Shown here one piece after another: positions 34,431 to 44,960 of a stretch of DNA of 64,000 nucleotides. Numbering within the stretch: the first letter of the stretch is position 1; every line of letters starts with the position of its first letter. A program made the position numbers and the translations under genes. The notes under the pieces are model-generated. The model saw only the letters and a program-made list of their open reading frames with translations, did no database searches and had not been told where the DNA came from. The DNA comes from Symsagittifera roscoffensis. Taxonomy: Eukaryota > Xenacoelomorpha > Acoela > Convolutidae. The stretch covers positions 54,632,473 through 54,696,472 of the forward strand of contig NC_087062.1 of NCBI RefSeq assembly GCF_963678635.1. Direction: 5' to 3'.

Positions 34431-36828
34431 GTAATCTTAATTTTGTGAAAATTTGCCAGTTTTTCATTTGCCAAAATCGAAACATTTTGCATTTTCATGG
34501 AAAATTTATTATTACAGTGTCAAAATTTTCAATATCGATACTATATTGAAAAGTGCCTTTCGGAAATATCATATTTTGTATCGATATTTATCGCATTCTC
34601 TGATCATGTATTTGTGTCGTTGCGGTAGTTTTGTTATTGATTTCGTTTGAGCGGCTATCAATGATTTACTTGCAAAAATGTTTATTAGTTTCCAAATGAG
34701 GAAAAAGGTTATGGGTTGTAACAGTCGCCTGCTTAAGTCACATATGAGGTTAAAGAAAAATAGGCCCTATAACTATTGGCTCAGGGACACTATCTCTTGT
34801 GTTTTTCCACCTCAAACGGTCGGAGCCAATTCGGTTGACTTGCGACATTAGACTAAAACCTTTGTTACAGCTTAAAGGCCACTACCAAAATATCCCCCAA
34901 TCTAGAAAATAAGCACATCCCCATACTTTGGTCTCAAAATACCTAAAACACGCGAACGCCGTTAAAAACAGGGTCGGATCAATCCGTATAGTTACTTTTT
35001 GTTAGAAAGTGGAACTTTGATCAATTTTAGATGGATCAACCTAAAATTCGCCTTACCTCAACATAACAATGTAAAACACAATCAAGAATTTTAAATTAAG
35101 CACTCAGATACCGGCACACTCTAAAATTTGGGTAACTAAGTTAACAAGTAACTCCAGAATAACTAGGGAATTAAGTTTGACTCCAGGAGTTTTAAATTAA
35201 CAAGTCCCAGCTTGAGAAATGAGTTTTGACTTGAGAAATAAGTTTTTGGGGCTGGACCTTTGGGAGACTTCGGTTGTCTACCTTTCCACCGAAAGTTCAC
35301 TCTGGTCCACTTCTAATTTGTTTCGTCGTTGGTCGTAATCGCTCTGCCTTCTATTTCGAACAAGACAGCTCTACTCTTGTGTATTTCTATGTCTGGAAAT
35401 TGAGAATAGCAATTTCCCGCTGCTTTTTTCGACCACTTTCCCGCGATTGTAAATCGGTTCTTCTGATGTTATTATTTTTGTATTTTCAGTTGTCGCGAGA
35501 AACTTGAGCATGACATGTCCAATTCGAATTTTCGAAAAATTTCATTTCACCCCAAAATCATGTTTCTCGTGTTGCTCAAGGTCAAACTTCCAAATATGAC
35601 CGACTGGCACAGGTATGGGGAATACATTCTATTTGTTTTAAATCAGGTCATGAATCGGCGAACCGACCTTTTACCAGAAAAGTTATAACATGAGCCTTTT
35701 ACCAGACTCGACAGATTTAATTGACAGATGTAATGACGCCGTTTAGTCTGATTAAAAACAATGATTTCACGCTTTCTCAACAAAGTTTTGTTTCTTCTAG
35801 CCGCTACCTTTTCAAATCGTCCAGTAATTTCAACTTATACTAATTGAGATTTTTATCTGATGAATGATGCCTGGAAACTCAGGCTCGTATTTTTGACCCG
35901 ATCTTCCACCAGAATTAATTCACGCGCCTTTATTTCGACTATAGACTTTTTTTCTCACTCTTCTCACGCTTAAGTTCAGGCAAGTCTTTTGACTTGATTT
36001 TGACGACGTCCCAGATCAAGCACAAAGTACTCATTTCAACGCAGGTTTATCCACTGAATATCCTTTTACCAGAAGCCTCTAGTAACAGTTCAAATTCCAT
36101 CTTTTGTCATGAAACTGCTCTTTTGTCATGAAACTGCTCTGTCATGAGACTTTTCCGACAGTACTCTGTCTCTCGAATTTACCAGAAATTTTTTTTTTCA
36201 TAATTTCAGTGCTCAATTCTCCCAATTTTTTTCAACCTTTTCGAGGATAATTGTCTCGCCAGCGTAAACTAGGCGTCCTAAACTAGGTGTCCTTTGTCAT
36301 CCAAACTAACTTTATCCGTCGACATCGGGTTTTCCAGAGTTACGCCAGCTATGCACCAGCACATTAACAGCAGAGCCTTAAGCGTCATTCGCCCTAAGAG
36401 ACTTGGCCGATGATGGAGCTCTCATCTCATCTTAAAAACCCTCATTCAACAATTTTCCCCCATTTTTAGTTAACTGCTGCGTTCGCTCCAGACCGTTCCT
36501 TTCAAATGATTGTTGGCTGCCCGATGCTCGTCTTTTTAATGAAATTTGAGACCGATTTCTAGTTCTTTCCCGGTGTCCAGGGTGATTCACTAGGTGTGTC
36601 GTGATCCATGTGAGACCTCTTCTTTAAATAAATCCTCAGTTGTTTCCTCATAGATTCTCTGATACGGGCTAGAAGTCCACTCCAATTTGACATCCACTTC
36701 TCAGGTCTGACCTTCGTGGAACCCCGTTTTCATTAGACCTTATACGGTTGGAGATCTTCCACTATTCGATCCAGGTTTGTATCATTCTATAATTCCTTGC
36801 AGAACTTTCCATTTTATTAGGATTAAAA
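34431..36828. other. Intergenic stretch with small tandem duplications
   Basis: No supported gene. Two tiny tandem repeats are visible: a 19-bp unit CTTTTGTCATGAAACTGCT at 36,101-36,119 and 36,120-36,138 with a partial third, and a 14-bp unit TAAACTAGGYGTCC at 36,265-36,292. The plus strand is pyrimidine-rich from about 35,200. This could be decayed element sequence on the minus strand, but I see no motif. Confidence 0.5.
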
Positions 36829-39213
36829 ATGTCCCTGTACTCTGAAGTCTTCCATCTTCCTATAACTATTGGGAATATGGTGAATATTGAAGACATACAA
36901 AGGGATAACTATTTTAGCAAACTCTCGAATCATTTCCCTATCAAAGTTAAGTTTAACGTTGAAATATCGTCCTTGTTGCAGCGAAAAAACATACAGATAG
37001 TGAATATTGAAGACATTCAAAGGGATAACTATTTTAGCAAACTCTCGAATCATTTCCCTATCAAAGTTAAGTTTAACGTTGAAATATCGTCCTTGTTGCA
37101 GCGAAATTGCTGCAAAGATTTGATTTATAGCTACTGTAAAGGCGATTTTGGAAAACTACGAGAAACGTTGAATAAAACGAAATTCGAACCTTTCTGTTGG
37201 TCGAATCCTAATAAAGTTCTGGAATTATGGTATAGCTGGCTCAATACCGCAATATCTCAGAATGTACCAAGGAGAACAGCGCACAGAATGTCGCTACCAC
37301 CGTGGATTACGCAAAAAACATCGCATTACATTAAGTGCCTTAAAACTGCGCGGAAGAATTTTCCAGAATTTCATGACAAGGTCATAGCATTAGCTGATTT
37401 AGTTGATACCAGTGCAGAAACTGACAAAGTTGAATACGAACAAGAGCTGGCTGCAGAACGAGCATCGTCAAAATTGTTCAAGTATTTCAAAGCATTTAGG
37501 AAGTCAAATCTCCCGCGGAAAATGTTTTACGAGTCTGTCTCGGAGGAGACAGACAAGGGTAAATCAGAACTATTTTCTATCTTCTTCTCTTCCGTGTATA
37601 CAAAATCGACAAAATTTATTGAAGGGTGTAATGGAAAAGAATGCGTAAAATCGATTACCACTGTAAATTTTTTCGAAAAGGAAGTAATTGAAATTTGCAT
37701 GAACTTGGACATAAACAAGAGTAAAGGACCCGATGAAATTCCACCAATAGTGTATAAAAAATTGTGCATTACTCTTTCTCATTCTCTTTCACAGTTATTC
37801 AGAAAAATTTTCCAAACAGCCAATTTTCCAAACGATTGGAAACAAGCAATTATAAGTCCATTATTTAAAAAAGGCGATAAATGCCAAGTTACAAATTACA
37901 GACCGGTATCTCTGTTATCAATAGCTTCGAAAATTTTAGAAAGGATTATTTTTAGACGACTTTACGATCATTACCATTCTTTTTTTCACGCAGCTCAGTT
38001 CGGCTTTAGGAAAAGACGATCAACGATTCTCCAATTGATAATCTTTTTGCAAAAAGTGTACCAGGGCATTGAAAGTCAACATGATGTTGACATAATCTTT
38101 ACTGACTACAGTAAAGCTTTTGACAGAGTGGATCATGGTATGCTTTTGAAAAAACTTTTTGAAACGGGCATCAGAAACAAGCTACTGAAACTAATCGAAT
38201 CATACTTGACAAATCGAGTACAAGTCGTGCGTATAAATGGAGTAAACTCGTCACCAATACAAGTTACTAGCGGTGTCCCGCAAGGGAGTATTTTGGGCCC
38301 CATACTTTTTCTGGTTTTTGTTAACGACCTCCCGAAAATGTGCGATCAATTGTTTCCCCTTCTTTTTGCCGATGACGCCAAATTTCTCAGCGTGGGTTTA
38401 AGCACAATAGATATTCAAAGTGATTTAAATGCGTTGTATGACTGGACCGTTAGAAACAACATGCCCTTCAATATGGATAAATGCTGCCTAATTAAAATGT
38501 CCAAAAACGAAAAACGATTGCTTTTTGGAAACGAATTGATTAAAACAGAGGAAACTCAATCTGATTTGGGGCTCATGCTTTCCTGTGACTTAAAATGGAA
38601 TTTGCATATAAATAAGGTTTGCTGCAAAGCAATTCGTGTTTTTCACATGATAAAAAGAAGCGTATCGAATCTTGGACAAAAAGCTAAACTGGATTTGTAT
38701 AAATCTATGATCGTACCAATACTCACGTACGCAAGTCCATGTTATGGATTAAGTAAATACATTATTACGGAGCTTGAAAATGTACAAAGGCGTATAGTTA
38801 AATGGATAATTCCGCATATGGATTCGTACAAAGATCGGTTAATCGAAATTTCACTATTGCCACTGCCAATGTATATACAGATCAACAACCTTTTGTTGCT
38901 GTCAAAAATTTTATCGAAAAATTATGATGTTGACATGTTGAAAGTTCCATCGTATTCCTGTTCCTCGCGCGGTTGTATGTTTCAGCTCGAGAGGCCGAAA
39001 AAGAAATTTTTGGAGGACGAATTCTTTTACCAAACATGTCGGCTAGCGAATGTGATCAAAATTGACGTGAGAGAAACAAGCAGACTGAAGAAGCGAATAT
39101 TGTGGTTATTTTGGAGAAAATTTGAGAAGGACTACGAACAAATGAACAAGTGCACATGGAGAATTGCTTGCGATTGCACAATGAATGACTGTAGAAGCAA
39201 AACTTCACTATAG
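36829..39213 (+). CDS. Non-LTR retrotransposon reverse transcriptase ORF (5'-truncated)
   Basis: A 794-codon frame from ATG at 36,829 to TAG at 39,211-39,213. The start is probably fortuitous because upstream codons are open too and the endonuclease is mostly absent. The N-terminus holds a twice-repeated segment (SNHFPIKVKF) matching the S-D-H end of APE-type endonucleases. RT landmarks follow in order: NKSKGPDEIPP, NYRPVSLLS, AQFGFRKRRS, FTDYSKAFDRVDH (motif A), SGVPQGSILGPILFL (motif B) and FADDAK (motif C with the catalytic D-D), then DLGLMLSCDLKW. The C-terminal part includes NVQRRIVKWI and a Cys-rich end (CTWRIACDCTMNDC). The enzyme would copy its own RNA at a chromosomal nick. Without an endonuclease this copy is not autonomous. 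Confidence 0.88.
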   Translation: MSLYSEVFHLPITIGNMVNIEDIQRDNYFSKLSNHFPIKVKFNVEISSLLQRKNIQIVNIEDIQRDNYFSKLSNHFPIKVKFNVEISSLLQRNCCKDLIYSYCKGDFGKLRETLNKTKFEPFCWSNPNKVLELWYSWLNTAISQNVPRRTAHRMSLPPWITQKTSHYIKCLKTARKNFPEFHDKVIALADLVDTSAETDKVEYEQELAAERASSKLFKYFKAFRKSNLPRKMFYESVSEETDKGKSELFSIFFSSVYTKSTKFIEGCNGKECVKSITTVNFFEKEVIEICMNLDINKSKGPDEIPPIVYKKLCITLSHSLSQLFRKIFQTANFPNDWKQAIISPLFKKGDKCQVTNYRPVSLLSIASKILERIIFRRLYDHYHSFFHAAQFGFRKRRSTILQLIIFLQKVYQGIESQHDVDIIFTDYSKAFDRVDHGMLLKKLFETGIRNKLLKLIESYLTNRVQVVRINGVNSSPIQVTSGVPQGSILGPILFLVFVNDLPKMCDQLFPLLFADDAKFLSVGLSTIDIQSDLNALYDWTVRNNMPFNMDKCCLIKMSKNEKRLLFGNELIKTEETQSDLGLMLSCDLKWNLHINKVCCKAIRVFHMIKRSVSNLGQKAKLDLYKSMIVPILTYASPCYGLSKYIITELENVQRRIVKWIIPHMDSYKDRLIEISLLPLPMYIQINNLLLLSKILSKNYDVDMLKVPSYSCSSRGCMFQLERPKKKFLEDEFFYQTCRLANVIKIDVRETSRLKKRILWLFWRKFEKDYEQMNKCTWRIACDCTMNDCRSKTSL
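36880..37106 (+). repeat. In-frame 120-bp tandem duplication inside the LINE ORF
   Basis: GTGAATATTGAAGACAT starts at 36,880 and again at 37,000. The following 107 bases match apart from one base that I saw (ATACAA versus ATTCAA). The offset of exactly 120 bases adds 40 codons and keeps the frame. Confidence 0.92.
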
Positions 39214-39228
39214 AACGAAAAACTGAAA

Positions 39229-39278
39229 GGGGGAAACCCCTTGTGCTACGAGCACAAAAGCCCTACTACTACTACTAC
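39229..39278 (+). other. LINE 3' end: two perfect hairpins and a CTA tail
   Basis: GGGG-GAAA-CCCC (39,229-39,240) is a 4-bp stem closed by a GNRA-type tetraloop. It is followed without a gap by TTGTGCT-ACG-AGCACAA (39,241-39,257), a 7-bp stem with a 3-base loop. A CTA repeat follows at 39,263-39,278. Conserved 3' stem-loops are the known recognition site of the RT in several LINE families. Confidence 0.75.
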
Positions 39279-39539
39279 ATATATATTTTTATTTATTCTC
39301 GAAACTGCCTCCCCTGAATGAATAGTTCATCTTTTTTTTCTTGATTTTTTCTTTAGGCGATGCAGTCCGACTCCATTTCCGATATATATATCTGCTACAC
39401 ACTCTTATTTACCCCATCTTTTTATATCAAAGTTCTCCAGCATCCTGGATAAACAGATATTGGTAGAATAATTTCAACAATTAGAATAAGTTTAAGTTTT
39501 AGCTCTAGTAACATCAGTTTAATTTAATTTTCACCAACA
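39279..39539. other. Short AT-rich spacer, nothing recognised
   Basis: Low-complexity AT-rich sequence between the LINE tail and the next fossil block. Confidence 0.5.
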
Positions 39540-41720
39540 GCGCTCCTTGAGCTGTCAGAGTCAGTCACGTCCTGATAAGGACAGGTGCTCCACCACAACC
39601 TGCACATATCTTCTTTGACTCGTCCAGGTCAATCTTCTTGCTCACGCGCCGAATGAACTTAAGAAAGGACGCATGCCATTCCTCAAGTCTCCTGGTGTTC
39701 AAGAAAATATGTATTCCCTTCGAAAGTATTACCCTCTCTCTGAATTTCCCACCACGATATCGTTAGCATCTGCGCCGTCAATTTTTTGCCGAGCGGTAGC
39801 TGTAGATTCCGACACAGAAATCCCAACAGAGATGGCGTATCAGCGCAATTGCTAGCCATCAAATCCCCTGGCAGTTTTTTTTGGCGAGAGAGGTTTGTTG
39901 CTGTCTGCTTGCCTTAATTCATTGGAACAGTGGCCCCACGTCCATATCCATCACTTCCAGCTCACTTCATTCAACCCCATCTATTCGTTATATGTGCACG
40001 TCCTCTCTTCAGGGCTGCTTCACAAAGTTTTTTGAATGGCAATTTCCTCTTGTTGCTTGGAGTATTGATGGAATTGAGAGAAGGTGACACTTAAGAACCA
40101 CCCGAGACTGATTTTCGAGGAACGTAATTTTTTTCAGAAACTTCCAGCGTCCGCCGTAAAACATTTCCACTTCGCCTACTCCATGATATGCCATATAATC
40201 TTTTTTATTCGCTAACAGCTTGTTCACCAACATGGCTACAAGCCACTAATTCAGGATTGTTCTGCCCTCTTTGTAGATTGGGTGCTTGTAGGATAATTCT
40301 TTTTTCTAAAGATTTTCACAAACTTCTAGCCACAAGTTTTTTCAAGCTTGATCCGTCCATCTAATGATTGAGATACTCTTTTTGTAGAAAATGACTGAAC
40401 CTGATGCCTTAGATGAGATCAATTTGGATTTTTTCATTTGGCGCTCGAGCGGAAATCGCAGCCTCTAACAGATGTTTTTTTCCGATGGTCATCTCTAATT
40501 TTAGGGAACTCTGGCAGATTGTCTGGTGAAAGATATCTCTCTAGAGCTTCTTTCAGCTCCTTTTTTTGAACGTGATTGCCTGTCCTCATGAGGGCATTCT
40601 CAAATTTTTTTCAGAGGTTTCGCCAACGGCAGTAGGTTTTGGTATTTTGGGTGCATTTCGATAGGATCCTTCCGACAGCACCCATTCTAGACTTAAATGA
40701 CAATTCAGTTCTCTCAAGTCTGGAACCTGGATTTTGTTAAAATGGACGTCCAGATTGACGTTTTTCCTTGGACTTTCTGGTCGGGTCACTCGATATCATT
40801 ACTGTGTCGTCATTAACACTGATGAAGCTAAGGTAACTATTGAATGCTTGTGAGCAGACGCTTTTAGTTCGGGAAATTAAAAGGAACCATTGGGCCATCT
40901 ACACAAGTCACGAACTGTCCCAAGCCTAACACGAGTGCATGGGGATCATATTTCATCGCCATACATAGTTCTGTTGTTCTGTAAGCAGTGGTATGCCTCC
41001 AAAGGTTTTTTTTGATCCGTTCGAGATTTCGGCCTAAGCCTCTCTAGTCAGATGTCCATATTGCATTAGCAGATTTTGCACTAGCAACATCTTCAAACCG
41101 GCAGCACAAATGTTTGAGGCCATGTCTGTGCTTGATTTATCCTAGCCTTGGGCCAGTGGCTTTACATTCTTGAACACTCTATGGAACTTTGCCAGTCACC
41201 ATGCTTCAAAAGAGTCAATGCCAGATTTTTACCCAACGTCTTCTGGCGTCTTTCTGCTTCGTCCAAACGATTCATTAAGGGAGTAAAATATGGGAAATTA
41301 ACAAAGACGCCTGCTTCTTCACTGAGTCCTCATTCGATCCAGTTTTGGTGTCAGGAAAGGCTACTGATTTTTTCTCAATAGGATGTTGATAGACCATCGC
41401 CAAATTTTTGCAGTTTGCATCTGAGATAAGTGACAGCATAGCTCAGAGAAACTGAATGGCTGGTGGCATGTTAGCGAATCCCGTTGAAGATGCAAACACA
41501 GTTTTCAACCTCGCGTCAAAGCGAGTGTTAACTATTTCTTTTATATCAGCCTTTGATGCAATTAGGATACATATCGCTTGCCATATTCAAAGTAGAGGTT
41601 GTTTGCCCGATATCATCAATTCCCCAACCTCCCTTGCATGCGAGTGGTCATTCATGCCAGCAAGTAACAGTACTTCTGGCTCCGCAGGTTTTTCTTATAC
41701 TTGATCAGAAACTTTTGTGC
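39540..41720 (-). mobile_element. Decayed minus-strand coding block with SGNH-like motif (fossil)
   Basis: GC content and codon-like texture rise here and the minus strand is purine-rich, as in the big fossil block on the plus strand. On the minus strand, about 41,682-41,643 reads EPEVLLLAGMNDHSH, which has the G-x-N-D of SGNH block III. A stretch containing INTRFDARLKTVFASS-like sequence follows to about 41,460. Other minus-strand runs (for example 40,789-40,586 and 40,233-40,009) match no family I know. It is probably a related, much older element in the opposite orientation. Heavily broken. Confidence 0.4.
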
Positions 41721-44430
41721 TACCTGTAAAAAAAACTGGGTCCTTTTTTTCATCGATAATTTTTGTTCGCCGAGTATGAAAACTTGGTGTTCTCAACAAG
41801 ATGCTAACACTTGTTTTTAACTATCGCGTTTTTCGATTGCCCTCATCAATGACCTTCAAAACTAGAAAAACTACATGATGGATGAAAACAGGTGAATAAA
41901 TCAAACACGGCTGCGTGCTCAGCTGAACGCTGCTCTGTCACCATGTTTTAGTTCCAGTTACTTTTATCTTCAATTAACCTTTCAAACGTAGTTATTGTGC
42001 AACTTGGACCAATTTTAACAGCCAAATTACGCCCAAGTCTGTGTAGAAACAAGCATGCTCATTATGAAGCTAGAAGTACTAAGATATTCGGATGACTATG
42101 ATCGAGAGCAGTTAAAAGCGAAAATTCATTCCTCGGAGAAAAAAAACAGGCAAATGTGTCTCTGAACATGAACTTGTGAGAAAATTGAGCAACGAACGAT
42201 CTTGTTATGAAAATAACACGGTGTCATGAGACATTGGTTGTTGTCAGCTTTTTTGTCCGGACCAGTAATTCATTTTTGCCAAGTAATTCTATCGCATAAA
42301 GCAACAGGAATCTTCAATTCTAAAACAACCTCGAAAATGTAAGAGTCAACTAAGTGCAGCTAATCGAATGATAAAGTACAAGCACAACTAAAAGATCCTG
42401 ATTGAGTTTGAATCTGTTTAATGGTCCAAGTATTAAGCGTCGCACAGTGAACCTCCTTCAGCTTGTAGTTATCTGCAGCTGAAAATATGTCTTTTATCTG
42501 ATTGTGTTCCTTGCTGATTACAACATGAATTTCAAATCTGCAGCATTTCTTCAATCTTGTTCCACCACGCGGTTCACCATTCGAAAAATCTCATTGATTC
42601 AATCTTTTCGACTCATCCTTTACTTTCATCGGATTGAGAAAGTACTTAGTTGGTAATGTAGGACAAAGACCCGAGACCTTCAAGTTATGTTTTTGTGAAT
42701 CTTCTATTATTGTTAATAGCAAAAGTTATGCCGAAGCATGCTCAACATGAAGCTAGGGGTGCTATAGTTTCTGAAATTTAGAAAAAGTAGCCTTCGAGAA
42801 CAGTTGAAAGCGAAAAATTTATCGTCAGAGAAACAAAAACCAATAGAAAGTGTTTCTGACTGGTAGATCGTGAGCAAGTTGACCGACTTTTAAAAACATT
42901 TTGGACCCCTTAAAATTGCCGTTGGCTTAGCTTTCTATGGGTTTCGAATAGTATGCATTCTAGCATGGGTTTCGAATTTTATGCATTCTAGGATGAATTA
43001 TCTGTTAACATCGGTGAAACATCCGTATGTCGACTGGGCTTTCTGTTCTCTAGCCCTAACTTGATTTTGCTCAATTTAGAAAGTTTTTTTTTTCAACAGA
43101 AATGGTTTGAGTTTGTGCTTAGTGCTGTTCATAAAAGCAGCTACTTGAACTAGAGAAAACGATCTGTTATGTTTCAACTACACCTCGAGCACAATCAACC
43201 ACATGGAAGGATGGTAGGAGCAAATATATTTCAATTTGCTTTGGCAATTTTATGGCTCCGCCCAAGTTTGCGTTACTGCGGAAATCAAAGTTACCAAAGT
43301 AGTTCCAAAGATCGAAAATTTAAGTTGATGAATGGCTCCAAAATGAATCTTCAGCTGATTCTGAGTATTTCAAGGAGCTTCAGCTGATTCTGAATTTCTC
43401 CAGGAGCGGATTATGAGTTTCTCAAGTCGCAAGATTTTTTTACTTTTTCAACTAAGGTTTCGATATGGCTCTTGAGATCTATCACCAAATATAATAGCTG
43501 TGTTAATTTAAATGAAATATTAATTGACCAGGACGAAATCTGCTCTTTTCTTGCAAACTTTTCTCAGAGTAATTCGTTTCACATTAAAGAGTTTTTTTAG
43601 AATTGTGCGACCTACCTTGCCCCATGTTTTAACTTGCTCGTCAGTTGTGTCCTTTCAACACACTGATGGCGAAACAATTTGGAATGCGCTTTCGTCAACT
43701 CACTTAACTAGAAATAACCTAGAAGTCATATTAAAAATCATAGACCGACTTCACTTTTGCCTGATTATCCTTTCTATTAGAATAGAAAGTTGTCATCGAG
43801 CGAGATCGTTGCAGTTGAGATTAAAATTGAAATTTCCGCCTACTAAAAATGGGACTATTAATACAGGAGCTAAGCAAAGTCACCCGAAACTACAATTTAG
43901 ATGAGACAAAGTCATCCCGACAATTCACTACGTGGGGTAAACTATAGTCTAATACAGTCGTGTCGTGTGTTCTTGCTTGTCAGGCTTGATATTTAGACAT
44001 TGAATTTCTTTTAAAATTCCGATGACTCTTTCGCTGATGTTTTTTTTGGTGCTATGGTCAATGACATTTAAGGTTGATCTTCATGTGATTTAAAATATTG
44101 CCGCTTATTTATCTTTTATTTGAATGGGACTTACGTTTTCGCCAGAAGCATTGGTTTCGACAATCATATAAACTTTGAAAAATACAAAGCGCACATCGTC
44201 AATTAATGCGTCCACAATTATACCAGAGCGAAAAAAGTTCTTGACACTCGAATTGTAAATACTTGGAACGAGCAGAAATTTTTTGTCAAATCAACAGCTA
44301 CAAGGTCTGGCACTGAATACTCTTGAAATAAAGATGCCCTGTTTGTGTTTGCGTAATGCGCTCTAATTAAAGTAACTTGACAAAAATTTTGCCTTTTCTG
44401 GTAGTTATTGTAACTTTGCAAATATTGATC
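41721..44430. other. AT-rich intergenic DNA with local repeats
   Basis: No supported gene. A 150-160-bp segment at 42,052-42,202 recurs in diverged form at 42,733-42,893 (shared AGCATGCTCA, GAACAGTTGAAAGCGAAAA, then TGTTTCTGA). Two short tandem duplications are visible: a 28-bp unit at 42,937-42,992 (ATGGGTTTCGAAT...ATGCATTCTAG) and a 29-bp unit at 43,352-43,408 (CAGCTGATTCTGA). Confidence 0.6.
42052..42893 (+). repeat. Diverged direct repeat pair (42,052-42,202 and 42,733-42,893)
   Basis: The two segments share a series of words in the same order (AAGCATGCTCA, ATGAAGCTAG, AGCAGTTRAAAGCGAAAA, TGTYTCTGA, GTGAG) with many substitutions between them. They look like two old copies of a short interspersed repeat of unknown class. 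Confidence 0.6.
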
Positions 44431-44720
44431 CCACCATTTGAAAAATGTGGAGGAATTTTGTATTCGGATGTGTTTTAGTTTTTTATTCCGACCATTGAAA
44501 ATGGGGAGGAACTTTGTATTCGTGTGTGTTTTAATTTTTTCTTTCTGTTTCAACTATTGGTTTCCACGCAAAATCAGGTTCCTTAAATAATCATTGGACA
44601 GGTTCGAGTGATAAATCATTTTCAAGCTCTTCTAGTCGTGATTCGAATGACATTAAATTTTTAATAAAAATTTCTTGGTGTTGAAAAAACCGGTTTGAAG
44701 TTTCTGACTTTTCGTCTATT
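44431..44720 (+). repeat. Dispersed repeat family R1, copy 1
   Basis: Contains the anchor GACCATTGAAAATGGGGAGG, then CACGCAAAATCAGG, AAATAATCATTGGACAGG, a TCGTGATTCGAA word and a final AACCGGTTTGAAG. The head segment is present twice in tandem, 58 bases apart (44,431 and 44,489), in this copy only. Related copies are at 52,168-52,400 and 58,459-58,680 (plus) and 47,190-47,232 (minus, head only). Confidence 0.8.
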
Positions 44721-44911
44721 TTCGAGCGAGTTAAGCGATCGAGTACCTTTCTTTATGAATGAAAATTAGCAACTTAGGCTAAAAAACTAGATTTTCCTGA
44801 ATGAAATAGTTTTAGAAGCTTAATTTAGCGCTTCTCCGGCAAAAAAATTTTAAAAAAAGTATCTAAATGGGTTTTCTTATGATAAACTGCGCAAGTCGAG
44901 AAACACTTAAG

Positions 44912-44960
44912 CCCTTGCGATAAGCAAGGTTATTCTAACCGGCTGTTGTAATTTTTGCCG
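44912..44960 (+). repeat. Hairpin-ended repeat family R2, copy 1
   Basis: CCCTTGCGATAAGCAAGG at 44,912-44,929 forms a near-perfect hairpin and is followed by TATTCTAACCGGCTG. Related ends are at 58,072-58,100 and 63,523-63,553. Confidence 0.65.

Larger units (their letters stand above)
36829..39278 (+). mobile_element. 5'-truncated non-LTR retrotransposon, RT frame open
   Basis: The element keeps the last piece of an APE-type endonuclease, a full RT domain and a C-terminal region. Its 3' end has two hairpins and a CTA repeat (39,229-39,278) rather than a poly(A) tail, as in several CR1/L2- or RTE-type clades. The exact clade is not resolved. The RT frame is intact over 794 codons, so the insertion is fairly young. 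Confidence 0.85.

Noticed and set aside
43524-43904. 126-codon ORF in the intergenic region
   Set aside because: No ATG start, no motif, AT-driven composition and surrounded by repeats. Likely chance.
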